Part shown: piece after piece, positions 1 to 4,725 of the stretch
Layout: each line of letters opens with the position of its first letter
Position numbering within the stretch: the stretch's first letter is position 1
Source: Patescibacteria group bacterium
GTDB lineage: Bacteria; Patescibacteriota; Gracilibacteria; UM-FILTER-43-11
DNA length: 20,150 nt
Direction of reading: 5' to 3'
Assembly (NCBI GenBank): GCA_029260955.1
Contig: JAJDCF010000100.1
Span: 1-20,150, forward strand
Notes under the pieces: model-generated
Seen by the model: the letters and a program-made list of their open reading frames with translations, nothing else
Database searches by the model: none
What the model was told of the DNA's origin: nothing
Position numbers and translations under genes: made by a program

Positions 1-471
1 TGCCTCAGCTGGTGTCTCTCCTTCTTCCAATTTAGCTTCTTCAGCCTTCTTCTTTTCATCAGCCTTAACCGCTTCAGCGTATAAAGCTTCCATCTTAGTT
101 TCTTCAGCAGCTCTTTCTTCATCAGTTACATGCCTTTCTGAAAGACGGGCAGACTTACCAAAGCGCTGACGCATGTAGTAAAGCTTCTGTCTTCGGACTT
201 TAGCCTTCTTTACAATGTGAATCTTGGTAATGTTTGGAGAGTGAAACGGAAAGATTTTTTCTACACCAATTCCCTCGACAATCTTGCGAACAGTAAAGGT
301 TTTTTCTACTCCGGCACCGTGACTAACCTTAATAACTAATCCTTTAAACTTCTGAACACGCTCTTTTGCGCCTTCTTTAACTTTCTGGCTAACCTCCACG
401 GTGTAACCCGTTTTTACCTCGGGAACTTTCTTTAGGTTACCTTTTTGTATGGCCTCAATAGTCGGATGCAT
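1..471 (-). CDS. rplS: 50S ribosomal protein L19, 3' end outside window
   Basis: L19 lies at the 30S-50S interface of the ribosome. The reverse strand from the ATG at 471 stays open to position 1 (157 codons visible). It reads MHPTIEAIQKG..., then the L19 core with VPEVKTGYTVEV, RVQKFKGLVIKVSHGAG, FTVRKIVEGIGVEKIFPFHSP and KAKVRRQKLYYMRQRFGKSAR. A usual L19 is about 115-120 residues. This one continues past the core (about residue 115) with an Ala/Glu/Lys-rich tail (EERAAEETKMEALYAEAV and onward) that leaves the window, so the protein is clearly extended. Its promoter lies immediately upstream at 498-526. No Shine-Dalgarno is seen before the ATG. The identity is secure; the true C-terminus cannot be seen. 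Confidence 0.95.
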   Translation of the reverse strand, partial: MHPTIEAIQKGNLKKVPEVKTGYTVEVSQKVKEGAKERVQKFKGLVIKVSHGAGVEKTFTVRKIVEGIGVEKIFPFHSPNITKIHIVKKAKVRRQKLYYMRQRFGKSARLSERHVTDEERAAEETKMEALYAEAVKADEKKKAEEAKLEEGETPAEA

Positions 472-497
472 TTGATTCAAATTTAAAAAGCTTGTGT

Positions 498-526
498 ATT
501 TTAGATTCCTTCATAGGTTTTTGCAA
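498..526 (-). promoter_or_regulatory. Putative promoter of rplS
   Basis: On the minus strand TTGCAA (526-521) is followed after 17 bp by TAAAAT (503-498). The predicted start of transcription, near 491, gives a leader of about 20 nt before the rplS ATG. The element sits between the stop of the upstream winged-helix gene (534) and rplS, so rplS can be transcribed independently. Confidence 0.6.
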
Positions 527-533
527 GCGATTT

Positions 534-1109
534 TTACTTTAACAGCTTTCCAAGTTCCTTTTTTAGCTTGTTAATCAGAACCATATTCCCTTCTCCAGCC
601 AGAATCTCTTTAACAAACTTGTCATGACACTCTAGACGATACAGGAAGTCCTTTTTGGAAATGATTGTAAACTTAATATCCTTTTTACCCTTAACCTTCT
701 CATCCAGATATTTCTGAAGCTTCTTTTTGTCTACTTCACCTACCAATAGAAGATCGACAGAGGAAGGCTTGTTTACAAATTTGCCTGAAAGGAGCAAGAA
801 GTGCACCTCACCCATTTTTGAAATTGCCCGTCCCATTTGCTCGTCATTGGTTCCGGCTTTCACAAAAATGTCACGCAACTCATTAAAAATAAGAAAGTCC
901 TTATTAACATGGAAGTACTTTTTTCGGTTACGAACACGACTCTTTAGCAGGCCAATCTTTTTAAGGTTGTCTAGCTCGCGTCTTATAGAGTTGATCTGTT
1001 CGTCTAGCTTTCGGGTAAGTTCACGTATGAAGAATTCTTCATCAGGATTCAACAGGAATATCTTGAGCAACTTGACCCGTGCACCGGAGCTAAATAATGG
1101 CTTGAGCAT
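534..1109 (-). CDS. Winged-helix DNA-binding protein with degenerate nucleotidyltransferase-like domain
   Basis: This 191-residue protein probably binds DNA as a regulator. Residues 1-85 look like a winged helix-turn-helix of ArsR/MarR type: MLKPLFSSGARVKLLKIFLL, then EEFFIRELTRKLDEQINSIR and ELDNLKKIGLLKSR, and a basic wing with RNRKKYFHVNK. Residues about 100-190 resemble a minimal nucleotidyltransferase fold (LLLSGKF...SSVDLLLVGEVD). Only one of the two Asp residues of the usual D-x-D metal motif is left (S-V-D), so catalysis is doubtful and the domain may be a sensor or dimerisation module. It is followed after 62 bp by rplS, which has its own promoter. It is not obviously part of a toxin-antitoxin pair. 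The HTH call is firm; the second domain is a fold-level guess. Confidence 0.75.
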   Translation of the reverse strand: MLKPLFSSGARVKLLKIFLLNPDEEFFIRELTRKLDEQINSIRRELDNLKKIGLLKSRVRNRKKYFHVNKDFLIFNELRDIFVKAGTNDEQMGRAISKMGEVHFLLLSGKFVNKPSSVDLLLVGEVDKKKLQKYLDEKVKGKKDIKFTIISKKDFLYRLECHDKFVKEILAGEGNMVLINKLKKELGKLLK

Positions 1110-1208
1110 AAAATGGAGAGATAAAAAAAGGACGAAATACTTTTTGACAAAGGTGAATTGTTCGTTTTTTTATTGTCCGTATGTTTTTGTACCCTTTCGA
1201 GCACATAA

Positions 1209-1237
1209 TTTATACATAGCTAACTTTTCATTTGCAA
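1209..1237 (-). promoter_or_regulatory. Putative promoter of the winged-helix gene
   Basis: On the minus strand TTGCAA (1237-1232) is followed after exactly 17 bp by TATAAA (1214-1209). The expected transcript has a leader of about 90 nt before the ATG at 1109, longer than the roughly 20-30 nt leaders inferred for most other genes here. A second, closer promoter was not seen. Confidence 0.5.
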
Positions 1238-1269
1238 GTTAATAAAATCCATTTTTAACGATAAATTAA

Positions 1270-1298
1270 ATAAATGACTTACTACAGCCATCATTTAT
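1270..1298. repeat. 8-bp inverted repeat in intergenic DNA
   Basis: ATAAATGA (1270-1277) and TCATTTAT (1291-1298) are perfect inverted copies separated by 13 bp. The repeat lies upstream of the winged-helix gene's promoter and downstream of the 86-residue membrane protein gene. It could be an operator or chance in AT-rich DNA. Confidence 0.35.
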
Positions 1299-1313
1299 GG
1301 TTGACTAAAAATT

Positions 1314-1334
1314 ATTCTATTTCATAAATAGAAT
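1314..1334 (-). terminator. Perfect 9-bp palindrome, possible weak terminator
   Basis: ATTCTATTT (1314-1322) and AAATAGAAT (1326-1334) form a perfect 9-bp stem with a 3-nt loop. Read on the minus strand the stem is followed by AATTTTTAG, and it lies about 50 nt past the stop of the gene at 1386-1646, which fits a weak AT-rich terminator. It could equally be a binding site for a dimeric regulator. Confidence 0.45.
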
Positions 1335-1385
1335 CCAATTTTTGCTCATGGGCAATTTATTTGTTCTAACTCTTGAACACAATTT

Positions 1386-1646
1386 TTATTCAGCAGCCCC
1401 TTCTACATCACCTTCATCATCACCCTCGTCATCACCATCGCCTGCTCCTGGCTTAGGCATCTTCCACCATGACATAAGAAGTCCACCAACGACTGCACCC
1501 AAACCGGCCACTTGAATTAACACAAAAACAGGACTTGAATTTGTAGGGATCAAATACCAAACACATGTTGCGCCAAATTGTGCAGCAGCAATAATCAGAA
1601 TGAGGATCGTAACGATGACTGCACTTACTAAATAGAACTTCCGCAT
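1386..1646 (-). CDS. Small two-helix membrane protein with acidic C-terminal tail
   Basis: This is an 86-residue hypothetical protein. I start it at the ATG at 1646 (MRKFYLVSAVIV...). The frame is open further upstream, but that part lacks membrane-protein character, overlaps the divergent dipZ gene and would run through the likely promoter. Residues about 4-24 (YLVSAVIVTILILIIAAAQF) and about 35-58 (PVFVLIQVAGLGAVVGGLLM) are hydrophobic helices joined by a short loop containing a Cys. The C-terminal 20 residues are almost all Gly, Asp and Glu (GDGDDEGDDEGD). Comparable small membrane proteins are frequent in CPR genomes and have no assigned role. It is divergent from dipZ, with about 106 bp between the two starts. 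Confidence 0.65.
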   Translation of the reverse strand: MRKFYLVSAVIVTILILIIAAAQFGATCVWYLIPTNSSPVFVLIQVAGLGAVVGGLLMSWWKMPKPGAGDGDDEGDDEGDVEGAAE

Positions 1647-1675
1647 GATTTTATTTTTACTTATAACTTGTAGCA

Positions 1676-1704
1676 AATGTAACATGATCTGCTTCTTGTC
1701 GCAA
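1676..1704 (-). promoter_or_regulatory. Putative promoter of the small membrane protein gene
   Basis: On the minus strand TTGCGA (1704-1699) is followed after 17 bp by TACATT (1681-1676). The implied leader to the ATG at 1646 is about 22 nt, matching other promoters in the window. The spacing also supports the ATG at 1646 over upstream starts. Confidence 0.4.
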
Positions 1705-1713
1705 TACGATTGA

Positions 1714-1722
1714 TGATATAGT
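1714..1722 (+). promoter_or_regulatory. Putative extended -10 promoter of dipZ
   Basis: TGATATAGT carries the TG extension plus the -10 TATAGT (1717-1722). A poor -35 (TTCTTG, 1694-1699) lies 17 bp upstream. The leader to the dipZ start would be about 25-30 nt. It lies close to the divergent promoter at 1676-1704, so both could respond to the same protein. Confidence 0.35.
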
Positions 1723-1752
1723 GGCGCTGTAATATTCAATAAATATAGACAA

Positions 1753-3486
1753 ATGTATATGTTTGATCCACTACTTGTTTCCACATCCTTTTTGGCGGGT
1801 GTTTTGACCATTTTAGCTCCCTGCGTACTCCCTTTGCTTCCTGTGATTGTAGGTGGCGCGGCTGGCAGTAGAAATCGCTGGTATCCTTTTATACTTGTTA
1901 CGTCACTTTCGACGAGTGTTATTCTTTTTACCTTGCTTCTAAAGGCATCTACACTGCTAATCGATATTCCTCAGAGCTTTTGGAAGATTGTGTCGGGAGG
2001 TATCGTTCTTATTTTTGGCCTGATTTGGCTATTCCCAAAGGCTTGGGAGCTTATTTCTACCAAAACCAATATACTGGGTAAGTCACAGGCGGGCCTTTCT
2101 AAGGCTGGGCAGGTGGAGTCCAACTGGGGTGCGGTTTTGATGGGGGGTGCTTTAGGCCCCGTCTTTTCTAGCTGTAGCCCTACCTATTTTGTGATTCTGG
2201 CCACGGTTCTGCCGGTAAGCTTTGTTACCGGACTATTTTATTTGATTATATATGGTATCGGTCTAGCTTTGATGCTTGGCTTGATAGCCTTCTTTGGCCA
2301 AAGACTCACTGCCAAGCTTGGCTGGGCAGCTGATCCTAATGGTCTGTTTAAAAAGGGTCTGGGGGTTCTGTTAATACTTGTTGGCCTGGCCGTGATCACC
2401 GGTTACGACAAAAAGGTTGAAATAGCTATTTTGGATGCAGGATTTGGAGTTACCCAGCTTGAAACCAGGCTACTGGAGGATATGGATAAACCCCTTGATT
2501 CCCAGAGTGCAGATGAGGCGAAGCAAGAAAAAATAGAAGAAACTAAAACTGTAGATGAAGCTGGAAAAGATGACTCTGACGAGAAAGAAAGTAGCCTGCC
2601 TAAACTTTTCAATGCACCAGAGTTTACTGGCCTGGAAAACTGGATCAACACTGTGCCTATCAATTCATTGGAAGAACTGCGGGGTAAGGTGGTGTTGATC
2701 GATTTTTGGACCTATTCCTGCATAAATTGTATTCGCACACTCCCCTATCTGCAATCCTGGCATGAAAAGTACGCGGATGATGGGCTTGTAATCATAGGAG
2801 TTCACACACCTGAATTTCAATTTGAACAAAAACCTGAAAATGTTCAGAAAGCTGTTGATGATTTTGGGCTAACCTATGCGGTTGTACAAGATAATGACTT
2901 TAAAACATGGCGCGCCTACCAAAACCGCTACTGGCCCGCCAAGTATCTGATTGATCAGAATGGAATAGTGCGCTACACCCACTTTGGCGAAGGAGAATAC
3001 GAGGAAACAGAGGAGTACATTGCCGAACTTCTTAATGCTGACATGGTTGCTACTGATGTGGAAGCTCAGGAGGTGGATTTCAGAAAAATTGGCACCCCAG
3101 AAACTTACATTGGCCTTAGTCGCCAAGAGCACTTTGTGAAGGACTCTGAGGCTAAACTTAGGAACAATGAATGGACTCTGAGCGGCGACTGGGAGTCGGA
3201 TGGTGAAAGGGCGGTTACTACCATGCCCGGTACATCTATTCGTATGCGATTTACGGCTACCAAGGCTAATCTGGTGATGGGTGGCACAGGATCTGCTACG
3301 GTGAAGATCGATGGCCAGCGAGCCACTACCGAAAACGCCGGTGCTGATGTTGTAGGTGGCGTTTTGACACTTGATGGCGAAAGGCTATATGAGCTGACTG
3401 ACTTCGACGGTAAGTACGGCACTCATGAAATAGAGCTCATCTTTGATGAAGCTGGAGTTGAGCTATTTGCTTGGACTTTTGGGTAG
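1753..3486 (+). CDS. dipZ: DipZ-type membrane thiol-disulfide protein (CcdA + thioredoxin + CBM-like)
   Basis: This protein probably carries electrons across the membrane to reduce or isomerise disulfides outside the cell. Residues about 5-220 form a six-helix CcdA/DsbD-type domain with the redox cysteines C24 (in LAPCVLPLLPV) and C141 (in GPVFSSCSPTYF). An acidic linker with many Glu, Asp and Lys residues (about 240-285) follows. The extracytoplasmic thioredoxin/TlpA-like domain has the active site WTYSCINC (C323, C326) and a cis-Pro region YWPAKYLID. From about residue 444 (GTPETYIGLSR) to 577 lies a beta-rich domain like the carbohydrate-binding-module-like end of mycobacterial DipZ. The 577 residues are somewhat short of the roughly 690 of mycobacterial DipZ. 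The ATG at 1759 is an equally good start. The 3' end overlaps the convergent gene at 3463. The family call is confident; the substrates are unknown. Confidence 0.9.
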   Translation: MYMFDPLLVSTSFLAGVLTILAPCVLPLLPVIVGGAAGSRNRWYPFILVTSLSTSVILFTLLLKASTLLIDIPQSFWKIVSGGIVLIFGLIWLFPKAWELISTKTNILGKSQAGLSKAGQVESNWGAVLMGGALGPVFSSCSPTYFVILATVLPVSFVTGLFYLIIYGIGLALMLGLIAFFGQRLTAKLGWAADPNGLFKKGLGVLLILVGLAVITGYDKKVEIAILDAGFGVTQLETRLLEDMDKPLDSQSADEAKQEKIEETKTVDEAGKDDSDEKESSLPKLFNAPEFTGLENWINTVPINSLEELRGKVVLIDFWTYSCINCIRTLPYLQSWHEKYADDGLVIIGVHTPEFQFEQKPENVQKAVDDFGLTYAVVQDNDFKTWRAYQNRYWPAKYLIDQNGIVRYTHFGEGEYEETEEYIAELLNADMVATDVEAQEVDFRKIGTPETYIGLSRQEHFVKDSEAKLRNNEWTLSGDWESDGERAVTTMPGTSIRMRFTATKANLVMGGTGSATVKIDGQRATTENAGADVVGGVLTLDGERLYELTDFDGKYGTHEIELIFDEAGVELFAWTFG

Positions 3487-4119
3487 TTGAACTTTATTTT
3501 TGAACGCATTATATAATACCTGGACATCTTCGTGACGACCGTCTTTTTGCAAGTGGGCTATGGCTTCTTGGCATAGAGGCTGAAAATCGATATGACCTCT
3601 AAAAGCACTATAGACCTTGAGAGCATAGCTTGTGTCCCAGTGTTCAGGGGTCAGCAGTTCTTCGGTCTCGAGATCACCCTGAATACGGGTGATATAAAGA
3701 GCAGGCATCGGTTCAGTACAAAGATGAAGAAAACCCTCCTTAATCTCATCACTAAAATCAATTCCTTTTTCAAACTCCTCATAAAATTCATGCGCTGAAC
3801 CTGGATGACCGGCCTTAAGAATCTCCAGGAATTTTGCCTTCGCAGCCTCACAATAACTTTCTGAACTGCTTGGATCCGTATGCAGAGAAAGCCTACGCCT
3901 CAATTGATATACAGCACCCAAATTAGCCATCTTGCGACGAAGCTCTATAACTAGCTCACAAATTCCATTGTGGATTTCTAATTCAGAAGCAGAACTGGTA
4001 CCACCAAGAAGAGTTCGAATGCGAGAATATGAATATCGCACCAGATATATTAAATCATCTACAGCATTTGGCGAAAAATCATAACGATTTATTCTGAAGG
4101 GATCTCGATTTGATGACAT
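3463..4119 (-). CDS. Hypothetical helical protein
   Basis: I do not recognise this 218-residue soluble protein. It looks mostly helical (RKMANLGAVYQLRRRL, AAKAKFLEILKAG, AHEFYEEFEKGIDF) and has no signal peptide or membrane segment. It shows no obvious enzyme motif; four cysteines are scattered and unpaired. The start at 4119 is supported by a promoter about 30-60 bp upstream and by the absence of a later good start. The last 24 bp overlap the end of the convergent dipZ gene, so the C-terminal codons (LPKSPSK, stop) are read antisense to the dipZ C-terminus. It does not obviously belong to the paralogue family at 9489-14493. A regulator or a helical-repeat adaptor are both possible, but nothing in the sequence decides. 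Confidence 0.75.
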   Translation of the reverse strand: MSSNRDPFRINRYDFSPNAVDDLIYLVRYSYSRIRTLLGGTSSASELEIHNGICELVIELRRKMANLGAVYQLRRRLSLHTDPSSSESYCEAAKAKFLEILKAGHPGSAHEFYEEFEKGIDFSDEIKEGFLHLCTEPMPALYITRIQGDLETEELLTPEHWDTSYALKVYSAFRGHIDFQPLCQEAIAHLQKDGRHEDVQVLYNAFKNKVQLPKSPSK

Positions 4120-4149
4120 ATATTTTTGACACGTTTAAAAAAGGTTATA

Positions 4150-4177
4150 ATTCTAACATTTATTCCAAAAATGTCAA
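4150..4177 (-). promoter_or_regulatory. Putative promoter of the hypothetical gene at 3463-4119
   Basis: On the minus strand a consensus -35 TTGACA (4177-4172) is followed after 16 bp by TAGAAT (4155-4150). The leader to the ATG at 4119 would be about 24 nt. It starts just beyond the UUCG-loop terminator of the GC-rich gene, which would insulate it from upstream transcription. Confidence 0.55.
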
Positions 4178-4186
4178 TATAAGCAG

Positions 4187-4210
4187 AAGGGCGGTCCGAA
4201 GACCGCCCTT
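4187..4210 (-). terminator. UUCG-tetraloop hairpin, terminator of the GC-rich small gene
   Basis: A perfect 10-bp stem, AAGGGCGGTC with GACCGCCCTT, encloses four bases. Read as minus-strand RNA the loop is C(UUCG)G, one of the most stable tetraloops known. It begins about 24 nt after the stop codon at 4234. The downstream sequence (CTGCTTATATTG) has no long U-run, so termination may be partial, or the hairpin may mainly protect the 3' end. Confidence 0.7.
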
Positions 4211-4233
4211 GGGTGCGGGCATCCCCTACATGA

Positions 4234-4485
4234 TCAAGACTTGGACTCGATGAAGTCTGCCCAGAGCACGAAGGCTGTCACTGGCACCGTAAGGTACCAG
4301 AGCTCCCAGTAGTTTCGCCAAATGGCAGCGAGGGCCAGCCCACCGTAGTGGAAACAGCCACCGGCAGCCGACCCGGCGAGGCTCGGCGCGAGAAGGCCCA
4401 GGGTGAGACCCAGGACCACTCCCAGCATCGCGAGAAAACCAGGAACTACCAAGACAAGCTTGGCGAGAGACATCGTGTGCGGCAT
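4234..4485 (-). CDS. Small hydrophobic membrane protein in a GC-rich island
   Basis: This 83-residue protein has two hydrophobic stretches: residues about 6-36 (AKLVLVVPGFLAMLGVVLGL and onward) and about 49-78 (LALAAIWRNYWELWYLTVPV and onward). The middle is Gly/Ala-rich (SLAGSAAGGCF), and the protein ends in FIESKS and a TGA stop. I chose the ATG at 4485 because a perfect AGGAGG sits 5 nt upstream; a second in-frame ATG lies at 4473. The gene has its own promoter (4626-4654), a roughly 130-nt leader and a UUCG hairpin terminator. Its DNA is about 61% GC by hand count over 4201-4500, visibly above its neighbours, and with the Shine-Dalgarno suggests acquisition from another genome. No family or function is recognised. 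Confidence 0.65.
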   Translation of the reverse strand: MPHTMSLAKLVLVVPGFLAMLGVVLGLTLGLLAPSLAGSAAGGCFHYGGLALAAIWRNYWELWYLTVPVTAFVLWADFIESKS

Positions 4486-4490
4486 TTAGA

Positions 4491-4496
4491 CCTCCT
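4491..4496 (-). promoter_or_regulatory. Perfect Shine-Dalgarno of the GC-rich small gene
   Basis: The minus strand reads AGGAGG followed by TCTAA and the ATG at 4485. It fixes the start of this gene. It is the only full-length Shine-Dalgarno I find before a gene in the window; other starts lack one or have at most a few purines. Confidence 0.8.
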
Positions 4497-4596
4497 AAGT
4501 CCAGCTTCAAAATGAGAAGATGTTTACAGCACCGTCGCAGAGGTAGGATTACCCCTGTCGACATCAGCACTGCCCACATCACTCACGTTGAATGCT

Positions 4597-4622
4597 ACAA
4601 TATTAAAGATCAAAGATATTGT
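4597..4622. repeat. Inverted repeat at the transcription start of the GC-rich gene
   Basis: ACAATAT (4597-4603) and ATATTGT (4616-4622) are perfect inverted copies with a 12-bp spacer. The pair starts 3 bp downstream of the TATAAT at 4631-4626 and so spans the expected +1. It could be an operator or a 5' stabilising hairpin. Confidence 0.45.
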
Positions 4623-4625
4623 ATA

Positions 4626-4654
4626 ATTATAGCATATTCTGAAAGACTATGCAA
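4626..4654 (-). promoter_or_regulatory. Near-consensus promoter of the GC-rich small gene
   Basis: On the minus strand TTGCAT (4654-4649), a 17-bp spacer and a perfect TATAAT (4631-4626). This is among the strongest-looking promoters in the window. It would give a 5' leader of about 130 nt before the ATG at 4485, far longer than most others here. That leader has a possible hairpin, AGGGGTA with TACCTCT. Confidence 0.7.
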
Positions 4655-4677
4655 GCGTTGGGGCTTACAGTATTTCT

Positions 4678-4715
4678 AAAAAAACCAAGGGCTAATTTAT
4701 ACACGCCTGCCCCCC
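4678..4715 (-). terminator. Putative intrinsic terminator of infB
   Basis: Just past the infB stop, the minus strand has a G-run ending in C (4715-4709), then 16 nt, then GCCCTT (4692-4687), then GG and seven T residues (4684-4678). The stem is about 6 bp with two G-U pairs. The U-tract is convincing, the stem modest. Confidence 0.5.
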
Positions 4716-4725
4716 GATGAATTCC

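Noticed and set aside
727..1242. 171-codon plus-strand open frame opposite the winged-helix gene
   Set aside because: It is antisense to a gene with clear domain motifs, its product is low-complexity Ser/Arg-rich, and it crosses that gene's promoter.
4226..4582. 118-codon alternative frame across the GC-rich gene and its leader
   Set aside because: It runs through the AGGAGG site and lacks its own ribosome site; its Arg/Pro-rich product is typical of a GC-rich off-frame reading.
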